Source: Phymatolithon calcareum
Lineage: Eukaryota > Rhodophyta > Florideophyceae > Hapalidiales
DNA length: 64,000 bases
Direction: 5' to 3'
NCBI GenBank assembly: GCA_977006965.1
Contig: OZ345362.1
Location: 2,170,001-2,234,000 of the forward strand
Position 1 is the stretch's first letter; each line of letters begins with the position of its first letter. Below the pieces are notes generated by a model. That model was not told the origin of the DNA and did no database searches. It saw nothing but the letters and a program-made list of their open reading frames with translations. Below are positions 1 to 12,735 of this stretch, one piece after another. The position numbers and the translations under genes were made by a program.

Positions 1-1095
1 GCACCTAATTAAATGTTAGTTTTGCCGACGGCAGCTCCTCCCAAGTCTATAGCTTTGACAGTCCATGGATCTGCAATAGTAACAAAGCAAGACAGCATAC
101 GAACACAGGTGCCGTTCCGATGATTCTAGGGAAAAGCGCTGTATGGTACGCAATGTGTTACCACAGCGTGTCAAGCAACGGTGGAATCGGTCTTAAGTGA
201 CGTGACTTTCCTAATTATACCTACAAGCTGCGCTTTTTATCATGATGGAGATAGTATGATGGAATTAAGTTAGGGCATCGAGCATGTGATGGCCTCCGGT
301 TGAAGGAAATGAACAGTGCAATACAATGTGGTAGGATAATGAAGCCGACAAGCGGATGCAGAGAAAGAGGTGTACAGAAGGTAAGTCGAAATACAACACA
401 GGTGAGCAGAAGAATTTCGTATGCATTATCCTGGAATTTTATGCGGGGATTGGAAAGCATCATATTTTAAAGCATGTCGTGTACATCTTTTTGTACAGAG
501 AAAGACTTCCTCTTAGTTCCTTCTGTCGATACATTTGATTGACGTAATCGAAAAAATGATGACCAAATTAAGGAAAAGAAGGGCATGGGAGGCGCATACG
601 GGTAGTTCCACTTAAATTGTCCTCTTGGATGGGGTATTCAGGGAGGTTTTGGTGGTGAGTTGGTCCGTAATGCACTAGGGCGAATAAGCAGCGGACAATA
701 TAGTGCAAAATGAGGCTGAGATGTGCAGTGTTTCAGAGAAGCACTGCAGCAGTGAAGGTTTGATGAGATCCGGTGGCCGGGACTGGACAGTGATGTCAGT
801 TTGACTCGAAAAAAATGTTGGAAAGTGCTTTTGGTGGTAGATATTGAAGACGAGGAGATGTGTTGGAGATAAGCGTGACTTGGAGATGACTAAACAAACG
901 AAGAGGAATCGCGGTGATGTCGAGCAGATTCAACAGAGGGACGGAAAGACTGTGCGACGGTACTTGATACGTTACAACGTAGAAGATGAGCAAAGCGACA
1001 CGCAAATGGATGGTGCAGTGCAATCTGCGACGCAAATGAAGGGCTTGAATTGATTCAGTGCCGTGGCGTCGGTTTGGTCAGGTTTTCTTTACACG
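1..1095. other. No gene recognised
   Basis: Short overlapping open frames occur on both strands, but none has a recognisable domain or sustained coding character. I see nothing I can support here. Confidence 0.5.
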
Positions 1096-3245
1096 AGGCA
1101 GGCAGGCAGGCAGGCAGGCAGACAGATGAGCGGATGAATGCAAGAGCTTTGATTCAGTATACTGAAGTACAGTAGTGTTTGTGAACATGTGTGAATTGGA
1201 AAGCAGTGGAAGGGAGTGATTTAGAGGCGGTAATTTAGTCTGTGTGCGTAAAAGAGATTGAAGTCGGACGGAAAGGAGTGAAGTAGGTGCTTCAGTATGG
1301 AGTTAATGGATTATCATGTGGAAGGTAGTCGGAATGACGCGCATGAAGTGTTAGCGAGGCTTGGGGTGATGGCGGATTTGTGGGAGATGGGACATGAACG
1401 GAAGAAACAAGCGCACGATTGCCTGATGAGATGCAACGGAGAGGGGAATATTGTGTTGCCAACGAAGCAGTGCAGAGGTGATAGCACAGTTCCGTTTAGT
1501 TTCGTTCCGTTTCCAATACTGTATTAAGAGAAGGTTAGAAGATGGAGAATCAATATTGGCAAGTTGCTTGAAAGCCGCTGAAGGTAGAATTGATTCGTAC
1601 TGTACAGTACAGTATTTGAATCTCACAAACCAACAGAAAGGGTGAATGGAGTTTAAAGTGCTTCACGGGCACGCTTTTGGATGTTGAGGTGAACGTAAGA
1701 GGGTGAGTGCACTCAAATGGAGGCTTGAAATGGCGTCCCAAACTTGTCAAGGTAGTACATTTTGATCACCGGACGGCGCAATTCAGAAGTTGTTCAAACA
1801 AAATGCAGTACTGCACTACAATATACTGTAGTAATTTACCAAGTGCGTTCAATTAACGTGAAGACCGTTTATGGCGAAGTGAGAAGCATGCACAAGAGCA
1901 TGTATATGATTCCTGTACACATTTTTGTGTACAGTACTGTACAGTACAAAGTTTTGTAGAAGCAGCAAGAGAGGATGCATTTTGCATTCAAGTAATTCGT
2001 GATTCACACTGAGCGCCCGCCACACGAGCACTCTGCCGGACGCAAAGTACTGTACTGTACACGACAGTACGGTAATTTACACGCGGCAGCGCATTTAGGG
2101 GTGCCGTGGGATGACATAAGTCGTGCGACCGCCTTGACCACCTGGCTGGCTCAGTGAGTCTCACGAGCAATGCCGCACAACACACGCGAACGAACGAACG
2201 AACGAACGAACGAACGCCGTGCGTGTGATGCCACGAAAGCCCGTGCCGCGTGACAGGGGCGTGCCTGGCGCAAACCTCAACGTATGCGCGATGCTCTGTT
2301 TGGTCGCGGGCGAATTACAGCGGGCTTCAAGGCAGCGGAGACTACTGTTTGTTTGAAATGTGTAGAGAAACGGCAGGGCAGGGCAGGGCAGGGCAGGGCA
2401 GGGCGACAAAGATTGCTGCATTTTATTCAACAGTACTCTACTGTACACTGTACAGTACTGCACAGACTATGTTGCCCGCCCGCTATATGAGCCGAAAATA
2501 GCGCGGTGGGGAGCGGTGGGTGAGGACTTACAAAGCGGCCCTCGAGCGATTCCGGCTCCTCAAAAGGCCCCACGAGGAGCGCACGGCGCACGTCACGGCG
2601 TGACGATCAATGGGAGGCGGCCATCATATTGTAAGTCATGTCAGCACGTAAGCGCCTTATACGGCATCGATCTATCTCAGATCAAATGCGCGATGTTTAT
2701 GGGGGACGCGTAATTGCAGGCCGCGCACGGCGCGTCACTTCCTCCAGCACTTACACGGTGCACGTGGTCAGCGGCGGGTCCACCGCTAGCGTCGCTAAAT
2801 ACGGTTGGCAGTCGCAAGCGTCCCGCGCCTGCGAAGCTGTAAAGCGGCAGGGTTGTGCGCAGAGCACCAAGCAAGCGTAATCGTACTGACACACTGCACT
2901 GCACTGCACTGCACTGCACTTCATTCCCAAGCGAACGAACGGATTGAACGGAACGAACGAACAAAAGAAAGAAACAAACGAACGAAAGAAAAGAGGGAAG
3001 GGAAGGGCGAGAGAGCGAGCCCGTCGTCGTGTACATCCACATACCGTACGGAACTGCATATCAACTTCCCTTGTACCATTCCGCCCACCCACCGACTGCA
3101 AATCAATTCCACTGTTCCGCATCCGCGTCGCGAAAACCGCATCATCTTGTTCTCACTCACTGTCGCCGTCCGACCGACCGACCGACCGACCGACCGCCAC
3201 ACGTAACCTCCTCTCCTCCGCGCCGCGCCGCGCCGCGACGCGCCG
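1096..3245. repeat. Microsatellite-rich segment upstream of the MYB-like gene
   Basis: At least five unrelated simple repeats lie within about 2.1 kb: (GGCA)n at 1096-1120, (GAAC)n at 2187-2216, (GGGCA)n at 2374-2403, (CACTG)n at 2892-2920 and (CGAC)n at about 3170-3197. A C/G-rich CCGCG run follows at about 3220-3245. The region has long open frames on both strands, but their amino-acid composition follows the repeats, so I do not call genes. It ends just before the MYB-like coding region and probably contains its promoter and 5' leader. Confidence 0.75.
1597..2463. promoter_or_regulatory. Cluster of palindromic TACTGTACAGTA-type motifs
   Basis: GTAC-centred palindromes recur at 1597-1614, 1805-1834, 1929-1947, 2047-2070 and 2431-2463, mostly as overlapping runs of ACTGTAC and GTACAGT. 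The spacing is 100-400 bp and the intervening sequence is not repeated, so this is not a simple tandem array. GTAC is the core bound by plant and algal SBP-domain factors, so a role as binding sites is possible. That role is inference only. Confidence 0.35.
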
Positions 3246-3391
3246 CCATCGCGCGACCCTCTCACGCGCACTAACGTCGCCACGCATGGGCACAACAATC
3301 ACTACACTATTCCCCACCTCCCGCCCCATCACTCCGCCTCCAATCCTCCATCCGACTCACAACCCACGGCCACACATCCATCTCGCTCTGC

Positions 3392-5212
3392 ATGGAAGCA
3401 CGATATCCTGTCCCGGAGGTTACCGCCCAATCCCAACACCACCATCGCATATCTCCGAGACCACTGTCCCATTCCGCACCACTACCGCTTCTGCCCCCGT
3501 CATCGTCTGACATCAATGATCCACTCCCGTCGCTCCCCCTGACCACCGCCCCTGCCTCTCCGCCCACCCACCCTCTTTCGCTTCCGCTCCCGCTTCCGGC
3601 CTTTAGCACCGCACTACATGCACCGGTCTCCCCGCTCTCCTCTTCGGCTCGACATCATCAAGGACAAACTCAACCACCACAATCTCATCACCGTCACGGA
3701 GCGCACGACGCGATGCCTCCAGTCGCCATTTACGACATTTCGAAACTTCACCAAGCAAAGTGTCGTGTAATACAGGGAAAAGTATACAACGGCAAAGGTC
3801 ATACAATCTGTGGCGTTCTAAACCAGCATGATCGCCCCTGTCATCGGATAGGTCGCTGTCCATTCCATTATTACTCATCCCCCGTCTCACCAGAGAATGT
3901 CTGCAACGGCAGCGTCGATGCCTCCGGTACCGCACTTCCTGATCGAAACTACCCCAGCACATCCTCATCGGACCCACCCCCACCCACCTCCATAACACCC
4001 CCCAAGAAGGTTCAGTATAAGCACGGTTGGACAAAGGAAGAACACTTTCTCTTCTTACAAGGCCTTCAAGTACACGGTCGTGGAGCCTGGAAGCAGATCG
4101 CTTCCGACGTCAAAACACGCACTCCGACACAGGTGCAATCTCATGCACAGAAGTTCTATCTTCGTCAAAAGCAAACAAACAAGAACAAACGCTCGATCCA
4201 CGATCACACCCTCGATTCTCCTGAGATGGCTGAAATCGAAAAACAAATGTCACTTGTTGGTGCACGACGCTCAAACCCACAGCCCATGCTTGCCAATGAC
4301 GATTTTGGAGCAATGTTCGGCCCCACTCTCGGCCCCTCCACCATGAACACAATCACAACCACATACGGACAGAAGGATGATCCTACCCGCTTCCCGCTAT
4401 CCTTTCGATCTTCAGCACCTCCAGGACGTGTGAATACCTGGTACGGCAACTCAGCCGCTCGATCCCCACTCCCAACCACCGCCGCCTGGCCTCAGAAACA
4501 CTTCCCTGTTGCCTCCATGCCGCTCGAACCGCACATGCATCGTCCCAACGAGAGATACGATGAATCTAGAAACTCGTTCCCACGAGCATCGAGTCATACG
4601 GAATTCCATCCACAACGCCCCGCATCGCTCCTCGCAGGCGGCGTGGAACTCTCCCATCCGACCTTTACACAGCATTATCCGCATGCGGGCAATACAATCC
4701 CCTCACAGATGCAACATCAGCAGCAACAGCCTTCGCAACAGCAAGGGCATGGGATGCAAAATCAGCATAGATTATTCGGAGGAAACACGGAAGAGGGAGG
4801 GACGTCTAGAGGTGGTGAAAGTGGGGGCCATTTCGGTGCATTGGGTGAAACACCGAACACTAGCGTGTATCTCAACGGCGAGGTGGGCCTGCAGGGTAAT
4901 GAGTCAGTGGCCAATATGTTATCAACTGGGAAGGGCATTGTGAAACCGACGCATCACCACCGTGGAAGAACACGGGGATGGCAGATGAGGAGCAAGAGTG
5001 AGATGGGATCTTTGCCTGAGACGGGTATCGGTAGCACTTTTGAAACGCTTACAAGCGCTCCTGGGCAGTTTCTTGGAGACATAGGAGAATCGCACGGTAT
5101 GGATGCTCTTGGAAATGCACACACGCAGGGACAACAACAACAACAACAGCAACAACAGCAAGGAAGAGGACGATTTCATCCGACGAACGACATGCGTTGG
5201 AAAAGGTCGTAG
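3392..5212 (+). CDS. MYB-related (SHAQKYF-class) transcription factor with SCA7-like zinc motif
   Basis: The protein has 606 residues. A single MYB repeat lies at about 211-258, with the helix-3 signature SHAQKFY in place of the usual SHAQKYF; the 'GWTKEEHFLFLQGL' start and the spaced tryptophans fit the plant and algal MYB-related (CCA1/MYBST1-like) DNA-binding family. At 140-159 there is a compact C-x9-C-x5-C-x2-H cluster within 'CGVLNQHDRPCHRIGRCPFH', resembling the SCA7/ATXN7 zinc-binding motif. Most of the rest is low complexity: Pro/Ser/His-rich residues 1-105 and Gln runs at about 440-455 and 580-590. It is presumably a nuclear, sequence-specific regulator. The start is uncertain: a second Met at residue 108 (3713) directly precedes the conserved part. 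No neighbour suggests a pathway. Confidence 0.85.
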   Translation: MEARYPVPEVTAQSQHHHRISPRPLSHSAPLPLLPPSSSDINDPLPSLPLTTAPASPPTHPLSLPLPLPAFSTALHAPVSPLSSSARHHQGQTQPPQSHHRHGAHDAMPPVAIYDISKLHQAKCRVIQGKVYNGKGHTICGVLNQHDRPCHRIGRCPFHYYSSPVSPENVCNGSVDASGTALPDRNYPSTSSSDPPPPTSITPPKKVQYKHGWTKEEHFLFLQGLQVHGRGAWKQIASDVKTRTPTQVQSHAQKFYLRQKQTNKNKRSIHDHTLDSPEMAEIEKQMSLVGARRSNPQPMLANDDFGAMFGPTLGPSTMNTITTTYGQKDDPTRFPLSFRSSAPPGRVNTWYGNSAARSPLPTTAAWPQKHFPVASMPLEPHMHRPNERYDESRNSFPRASSHTEFHPQRPASLLAGGVELSHPTFTQHYPHAGNTIPSQMQHQQQQPSQQQGHGMQNQHRLFGGNTEEGGTSRGGESGGHFGALGETPNTSVYLNGEVGLQGNESVANMLSTGKGIVKPTHHHRGRTRGWQMRSKSEMGSLPETGIGSTFETLTSAPGQFLGDIGESHGMDALGNAHTQGQQQQQQQQQQGRGRFHPTNDMRWKRS

Positions 5213-6522
5213 CGAATTTGAAGCTGGTCGAGATAATACTTAAGCAAGCGGGAAGAGGACGAGCATTCATTGTCAAATGACTACTTTTATCCAGTGAGAT
5301 GTCTCACAGGACGGGTGGATTGCATACGCAATGTACAAAGTGATGAAGAGTAATGGCGGTAATCAAATGTTGCGGAAAAAAGAAACAATAAAACTTGCGG
5401 CAGATTCAGCGCTCCAGGGGAGCAGCGCTTCGCTCTTTTGACATTTTTTGCATGCTCACATGTAGAGTAGGGAGTAGGGCAATGTGGAAAGGTTATTGGA
5501 ACCGCGAATACAGAGTAGGATCAAGTCGGGCGGGTCGGATTCTGTGCTGAGCGGTTTGTGTGCGCTTGCTGACGATTTTGATCCGCTCTTGCATCGTGCA
5601 CGCTAAGAGCAGAGATCAGGGCTCTGTGGAAAGGCTTCTTGCTAAGCGCATGGTGATTGGGTTAAGATGGCCGGGTCTTCATACGTGCTGAGTGGTTTGC
5701 GTGCGTGGTATGGGACGGTTTCTTGTTGTTGAATGCTGAGGTGCGTTAGTATTTTCCGCTCGTATGAATGTGGCGGTGCTTGCCATCATCAGCGTATTCA
5801 AAGTCGTCTCGACCCTTTATAGTCATTGAATACAATGAGTATTGTAGGGTGCGAAGGACAGTTCGTGTTCAGTTGAATACAAAGTGCTGTCCTTTATGCT
5901 GGTGGAGGTGCCGGTGAGATATGCAGTGAGCGACCCTTCGCCATTGTGTGTGTGTAGTTTCACTTTCAACGCAGATGAATATCTAATAAGGAAGTATGCG
6001 CAGTGCGTCCGTGGTATAGCTTTAGTTTACAAAACTGATTTTGATGGATAAAAACGCGTTGTAGATGAGTATCAAATACATGTCTTGCTTTAATCGTATG
6101 CGTAGGTCTGACTACATTCTGACTTCGTCACTGCTCGGTGGGGTTGCATTGCAAACTGCAATCGTTTTCGATGGAGAATTCGACCGAGAAAGCAAGTTTA
6201 CTACGCCTATCCATCTTTGCTTCTCTGGATTATCGCTATCCTTGAATCTGATTCTATGGTTCTAAAGCAATATTTGTTTAGATAGGCTGTGATCTGGAGA
6301 CTTTGAAAAAATAATTACGTTGAAAAGAGTCCTTCCAAGTGTTTGTGACCCATTGCTCATTCCAACAATTCGATGTTCCAACACACTCGGAAACGACATC
6401 CGCATTCCTCGTCCGAACTAGACGAGCCTCTTGTGTGCTTCGCGCCTCCTTATTTCCAACTTCACTCCACTACCGCACTGTAGGGCAAAGAGTTAAAAAT
6501 CATGCGCGGACACCCGTCATGC
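5213..6522. other. Intergenic, no gene recognised
   Basis: This lies between the MYB-like gene and the convergent RWD gene. An AATAAA hexamer at 5387-5392, about 175 bases after the MYB stop, is a possible poly(A) signal. Nothing else is supportable. Confidence 0.5.
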
Positions 6523-7173
6523 TCACTTCACTTCCTCTTCGAATCCCTCAGCCTCCATTTCCCAGATGCTCTCGCTGTCCCCGGACACGACCGCAACCTT
6601 AGCTTCAAACATTTCTCGTCCCGTCATTTTTAGATTTGCTTTCCTCTCGGCAACCTTATCTGCGTCATGTGCGGCAATTTCTGCGAGAAATTTTTCACGC
6701 CACGCCAAGAAACTCTCCCTCGTTACGGGTGTACCAACCATTTTACTCGCCACAACCTCAACGGCCTTTCGGGAGGAGGAATCGATCGTCTCAAAACGGT
6801 CCGCGTCCGCCTCATCGTTCTCGCCATCATCACCGAGAACATGTTCAACTATCCACTCTCTCGCAGCCTCACACACAGTATACGCCGCTGGTACAGACAC
6901 AGATTCCGTGGCCACGACGGCTAATGCGGACTGTAGCGCCTTGCGACGAGGAGCAGAGAGACCGGCTAGTGCATGAACGGCGACGGTAGTAGGTGAATCG
7001 GGGTAATTGGAAGTATTTGTGAATGAAAGTCGGATGCGGACGTCGTCTTCGGATAATGTCACGCGGAAACGGGCACCGGCTTCAGCAGTTGCGGCTTCCT
7101 CTACCGCGAAATCATCCATGAATATCGCTTCCAGCGCCTCAAGCTCGAGCTTCTGCTCCTCGAGACTGTCCAT
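6523..7173 (-). CDS. RWD domain protein, RWDD1/GIR2 (DFRP2) type
   Basis: The protein has 216 residues from the ATG at 7173; the open frame extends seven codons further but only through a GTG. The N-terminal ~115 residues form an RWD fold, opening with the acidic 'EEQKLELEALEAIFMDDF' pattern typical of the family and containing the YPDSP turn. The C-terminal part has 'GTPVTRESFLAWREKF' and 'KMTGREMFE', which are hallmarks of RWDD1/Gir2. In yeast and animals these cytosolic acidic proteins bind and stabilise the DRG2/Rbg2 GTPase and the Gcn1 translation-stress scaffold. An acidic stretch (DDGENDEADAD) lies between the two parts. The gene is intact and of normal family length. It converges on the MYB-like gene. 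Confidence 0.88.
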   Translation of the reverse strand: MDSLEEQKLELEALEAIFMDDFAVEEAATAEAGARFRVTLSEDDVRIRLSFTNTSNYPDSPTTVAVHALAGLSAPRRKALQSALAVVATESVSVPAAYTVCEAAREWIVEHVLGDDGENDEADADRFETIDSSSRKAVEVVASKMVGTPVTRESFLAWREKFLAEIAAHDADKVAERKANLKMTGREMFEAKVAVVSGDSESIWEMEAEGFEEEVK

Positions 7174-9337
7174 CGCGGATCGCGGCGAGAGCACTCACAG
7201 AGATGGCGGAGAGTAAATCCTGCTCTGGACGAAGTTGGCAGTCGGCACATTGAACAAACCGAGCAGCAGTGTGTGTGGAACACGTGTGGATTGATGGTTT
7301 GTTATATTTTTGGACCAATGAAAGAGGTACACGGTTTACAGGTATGGTTTTACATGCTTACAGTCATAGAACGCGATTTTGGAGCTGAGATGTTCCTTGG
7401 TCACACTTTAGAGAGTCATGAAACGGAATGCATTGCTGTCAAAATAGGTTCTCTCTTCTTCCGCGGTTGTGGCAGTACGTTTCTAGGAACTTCCAAAAGA
7501 TTGCGTGTGGCAGCATGTCATAGGGTTAAACGCCGGGGGGATTTAGGGTTTGCTCACTACATGTACAAGCAGTGGTATAGTGTGTCCTAACACATCTCCG
7601 AGAATTGGACAGATTTGAGATCAAGAAACCAGAATCAGTTTACTGCAAGAATTTAATGAGTTATTCTCGAGTGCTGCTCTTATCTGATAAACTTTTACGT
7701 GTTGCATGCCGCTTGGTTCCTTCATAATGGACTCGCAATATAGCATCAGTACCTGGCTTACATCCTGGGAAGTCGAGGCACTAGACTCTGAAACTGAATT
7801 GTTTGGGGTTAGCTCAACAAGGATCACAACAACAGTGAATGATAACATTAGGATTGAAAAGATGTTGTGGGAACGGCGGTATCAAAACAGTGACGAAAGC
7901 GCAATCGAATGGATACCTCAAGTTGGTTGAAGATTCGAGCGGCAAATACTAACATCTTATCTATTTCAAGTATGTCAGCCTTTCTGATTTACAAAGTGTA
8001 CGGAAGTGAAGCGCCAAGATACGGCGACTACAGCCTTGACGCGACAATGGAACGTGATAGGGGAGCTGGCCACATATAGTTTCAAACTGAGTGGCTCGAA
8101 CACAAACCGTTCGCAAAGTTTCTCATCCTGTAGAAACCACAGTCTCTCGTTCCAAAAAAAGATGTTTTTTCAATTGAAAACAGTTTTATGAGGGTTAGGA
8201 ACATGTTATTCAATGAGAACGTCTACTGGATTTCGCTTGGAACAACGAACGCGGAGGTTTGGAAAGTGGAAACACTTGAAAGTGGACGCATTGAAAGATC
8301 CATGCCTCCAATCTTGTATTTCTTGTCGGCGATAAGCTTGGAAGATTGGAAATTAAGGGACAACACGGACACGCGACGCCGAAGACGTGCAGTGCATGGC
8401 ACGGACAGCCGTCTTCGTCAGTTACTTATAGACACGAGTCATCAACAATTCAGTTTGAGTCTGACGTCTTGCCCCGCATACAATGCGCCTGCATTGGCAC
8501 ATTACTTTCAGTGCAAGCACTCACGCAACTGGTCTCGATACTATATTCTAGCCATGGATCTAAAAACAGCATTGGCGAGAGACTGTGAGAAGGCTGAGAA
8601 ACGGATATTGTGAGCATGCCATCCGCCGCACCAAGAGCCCGCCGTATCCGACCTTTCGATGGACCAACACCAGATCTGTAGTCACACTTTCGACATGTCA
8701 GGTAAGCCGGCTGGTGAGGTTCAATGCGGATAACGTGGCGCTGCGAGCCGGACGGATGATGTTTTCCCGGAAATTAGGCGCGAAACGGTTGATTTTCCTC
8801 TATTCTCTAGGCATCCTCGTGCTCGAGGCAGGTGCGTGACCTACTAAGCACACTACGTCCTCAGGACACGAACGCTATATGCCAGTACTGCCCTTCCTCA
8901 CCGCGAGGCTCCTTGCAAAAAAGACATTCGAGCACGAGTCTCGTGACCATTGCCATCTGAAGCTATTCGATACCCTGAGCGTGACGGATCTGATCTCAGG
9001 ACAATTGCTGATAACTTGCAGGGACAGCAGCAGACGCGAGCTATATAAACTGATTACGATGGCATGTCCAGGATCGTGGCCTCTGTCGAGGAGGTACGGG
9101 ATGAGGTCGCCGCGATAATACCTGAAGGGAGACAGAATTTTACCTCATGTAAGTGTTGTATTGAGCGGCCAAGTGAGTTAGTCGAGACTGCTGTCGCCAA
9201 ACGCCGGGCTTTGAAAGAAATTCCAAGACACGACGGACCATTACAGTACTATTTTTTTGACATCAGTGTCATGAACCATAATTTGCATCGAGCTCTATTG
9301 AAGGCCAACGTGTGGACATCGTATTGATTTTCGATAA
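7174..9337. other. No gene recognised; short unassigned ORFs
   Basis: The longest frame is 141 codons (+, 8188-8613), followed by shorter ones at 8585-8839 and 8879-9118. Codon use is unremarkable and I recognise no domain. This may be a decayed mobile element, given what lies downstream. Confidence 0.4.
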
Positions 9338-9351
9338 TTAAAGTTGGAAGT

Positions 9352-9482
9352 TTTTTATTGCAATTTTTTAAAGCCCCACAGTCATATGAATATACGGGCA
9401 AAGCTTCCTCAGGGGCTACCCTCACTAGGGCGGCTCTACTCCTATGTCTGGTATTCTATCTGAGCCCCTAGCATGTACTCGG
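9352..9482 (-). mobile_element. 131-bp 3' fragment of a LINE (B lineage) with exact TSD
   Basis: The fragment matches the 3' untranslated end of the LINE-B copy at 43.8 kb (shared runs such as 'CTAGGGCGGCTCTACTC'). It is flanked by a perfect 14-bp direct repeat, TTAAAGTTGGAAGT, at 9338-9351 and 9483-9496. The T-rich end at 9352 is the complement of the element's 3' tail, so the element reads on the minus strand. It is a heavily 5'-truncated retrotransposition product. Confidence 0.85.
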
Positions 9483-9496
9483 TTAAAGTTGGAAGT

Positions 9497-10956
9497 GTCC
9501 ACATTTTGCAACTCTCAACCTCACCTTTTTTCACAAATTTTCGAAATTTCGGTCTGTGCTATGCACATCTCCGGTGCCTTTTTGAAGAAATCGTGAAATC
9601 AGTTTGAAGTCGAACGTAGAAGTATTTAGAGACAAGCATAGTAATTCGGACGTAGATTTTCTGAACATACGAGGAATCAGAAGAACAAGCGTCCCGTGCC
9701 CTCACTGACATTGCAAGCAGTAGCGTTTTCAGGTTACTCGCCACAGGGCGCGCAGGAATAACCGCGGTTGCGGTGTGCGGGCAATCTGAAAAGCCTTCAA
9801 GCCCGACTTTGGAAGTGCACAAATCCCTGTGGAATGAAATATTATTGCGCCAGGTAGCCTGGACCTGTGCTTTGATCTCCTACGCGCAAGTCCGTAGCCC
9901 ACATATTTCCATATTGGGTAGTTCGCTCGGAAACGGGATTATGTAACTAAATTTCAAAATAGTTTTTTATATCTTTGGAAAGCCGAGCACGACTTGGTTC
10001 AGAATATACAGAAATTGTGAGACACGTCCAACTAGATGAACATCAAACAGAGAAGTCAGTTGATTTGAGTCGTGTTGCGCATGTGGAAATTGAGAGGCAT
10101 GAGCACAGAATTTTTCGATTTCGTCGTTTCATCATCAAGTTGCAATCCTGTGCACCCACTGGCTATTCCATCGCTTCCCATACCCCCATCAAGAGAAAAA
10201 GATATCAGAAGACTGCACGCTTGATCACGCTCTAAAAGAAACGTTAATCCTCATTTCTAAACAATTCCTCTTAGAGCAAGAAGAAAACAGGTTGCAAAGC
10301 GCGGTCGACGCAATCCAGGAGATCGGCCCTAAGAACACAAAGTAGAAATGTAGGCAACGCGACTTGGCGCTGTGAAAAGCCTCTCAGGTGCTAAATAGAC
10401 AACGAGAGCTTCAAGTAAACTCACATCCATCCATCAGTCCATCAAGTGGTAATCGCAGCAAACGAAATCAGTTACTTCTAAAAGCAATTAATTTACGCTA
10501 CTGAAGTTCTATGAATTTTCCGACGGAAAGTTTTTCGTTTTCGGCACCCATAATTCTTAAGTCATTTTACGTATTGTCGATTTTCTAGCACTTCGCGGCA
10601 TGTGGCAGAAGCCCGTTTTCGAGCGAGCTCCCCAATATATTGTTCTACTTTTCGTTAACTCGGTCTTTTCACAACAAATCGGGCACTGTGCACCAAGCGA
10701 TTGAAAGTGCAGGCCTATACAGACTGATTACCATGGACTTGGGAATGTACATCAAGTAGCGTGGGCACGCTATCCAATAGCGATTTATATTACGTTTACA
10801 GATTTATCTCTTCTGGAATGGATTTGAGATACAGAAGCGGAAATCGACTTCCAGCGAGGGCGTTTTCTACTTTCTCTAGAGCTCATTCTATGAGCCCGAT
10901 CAAGTGTGACCGCTGTTCAGGTGATAAGCCTGGAGTTAAGTCCGCTGGAGTTCGTT
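9497..10956. other. No gene recognised
   Basis: Only short frames (at most 87 codons) occur, none with a recognisable domain. The sequence is AT-rich around 9900-10600. Confidence 0.45.
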
Positions 10957-11240
10957 AGTGTAACAAAGTAACGTTCACATGCCGTTCACTGTGTGCTAGT
11001 CCGATAACTAACCGTTCACTCTATGTTCACCGACACTGGCGTGGACCGACACTGGTCTAATTATTTCACCGACAGTGCACCAATACGGGCACACTCTCTG
11101 TAGTTAGACTACTTAAGCAAGATAACCTTCTCCAGCAGTGGGGACCAACCATGTAACTAAGCATCAACTTCAGCATGAAGACCATCAACTAAAGCCAGCA
11201 ACCCTTTCGAACAAAACACCATCCACTGGTTACAGTTAAA
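10957..11240 (+). repeat. Dispersed repeat, copy 1
   Basis: The segment starts TGTAACAAAG and is similar over most of its length to the reverse complement of 25527-25727. The alignment passes through 'GTTAGACTACTTAAGC' and 'CTTCAGCATGAAGACC', with about 30 extra bases in this copy. The TG start could mark a long terminal repeat, but no target duplication or internal region was found. Confidence 0.6.
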
Positions 11241-12565
11241 TTTTCATAAATGACATTGCTCCATTACTGGCGGTCGTGTTTGTAGAAATATTGATGCGAA
11301 CAACACCAATCGACGAATATTCCGCGATCTTATCAGAGTATTAGGGACTACTCAAGAACTGAACGCTGACCTTGGATTCTTTTGGCGCATCGTGACGACT
11401 AACTGTCATTTGCGCGGCCATCCGTCACCACGGACAGGAGCCGCTATGCAGCTAGCATTCACGAATGACTCATATCTTCTTCGTTAATGTTCATGCCATG
11501 CACATGCAGCAGTTCGGGATGGCGATGCTAAACAAGAGACTTTGCAATTGCTCGGCATGCACATCGATTTAGGCTCGTCAGATTGCTTACAATTGAAGGT
11601 TGTCAGAGTGCTTCATCCATTTTAGGCCCTTTCCGCTGTTCTGTCGTTACTCCCGACCACCGCCTCTCCAAACACGTGCGTGACTGCACAAGTCAGTCTT
11701 TCAACTCACTCCCTAACCAGAACGATAGGAAAACATGGGATGATTATGAAGATACTTAATTCATTGCATGGCTGCCCGCTTTCCATGCAGAACAGACTGT
11801 TGGAGGAGTCTATATATTATGACAAAGATGCATTAGACATGGGCCTCATTTGACATGGGCTGTGCAATTTAGATGCTGGCCTCTACGTTACCATCTTATA
11901 CACTGCGCTGCAGAGCACCGATGGATTTAGTTGGATTAGTGCCTCAATTCGATTCCCAGACGTGGCTGAAAAACTTGATGCATCCCTCACTGGCTTTGCT
12001 GCTTCTTGGACTGACAAGGCTAAATTTAGCAAAGTACTGCAACCCAGAAATCACCCTGTCGGATTCTCGGAAGAAAGTAAAAATATTGTCTTCTTGCCAC
12101 CTGAATTGTTATGAGCTTGGCTATATTGTAATTTCATCGCGTGGGCATATATCAATCTTTCTGAGGGTGTCCCTGAGAAAACCCGCAGAGATGTTATTCA
12201 ATAGTCTACCGCAAAAGGACAATCGTCTCCATTCGCTCTTCTTTCAGAGTGCCCCGATCGATGATTGGCAGGGACGGCTTTCGATGATTGGCTCATGTGT
12301 CGTTATCGGCTACACGGCGGCAATCAGGGCACGTTATCGTCTTGTATTGCTGTATTCTGCATTTCCGCCAAGTGAGGTTAGCACCGCTTCGAAGGTCTTT
12401 CTTTCTTTTACTGCGGGATTTCTCGAAGCTGATGGAAAAACTCCGCATCCTTACGGCTCTAGTAGACATTAACAGATACGAGTGGTACTTGATGTCACAA
12501 CAGCTATCCAAGCTGCACAAGGTGCAGACCATGGTCCAGCTTAACATCCATACTTCGAAGGTCTA
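11241..12565. other. Unrecognised open frame in a non-genic stretch
   Basis: A 199-codon frame (+, 11873-12472) is the longest. It has no recognisable domain and an irregular composition; it may be chance or a relic. Nothing else is supportable. Confidence 0.35.
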
Positions 12566-12589
12566 ATGCTCACCACCCTTCACTGTCGC

Positions 12590-12735
12590 AATGCGGATCT
12601 GAATGGAGAAGCCAAACGCTCAAGCGCCTTCCCTGCCTCCTGGACGTCTCGCGCGAGACACCTCCCCTCGCAGAAACCGAGGGGATCCTGTGCTGGGCGC
12701 AAATGTGTCCATTACAGGACAGGAATATCTCGTTA
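12590..12735. repeat. Short dispersed repeat with conserved hairpin, copy 1
   Basis: It is related to 57275-57405. Both copies share 'GATCCTGTGC' and 'ATTACAGGACAGGA' and a 7-bp stem with a 7-base CAGMAAC loop. In this copy the arms are CCCCTCG (12664-12670) and CGAGGGG (12678-12684). One base pair differs between copies and both sides have changed. Strand and function are unknown. Confidence 0.55.
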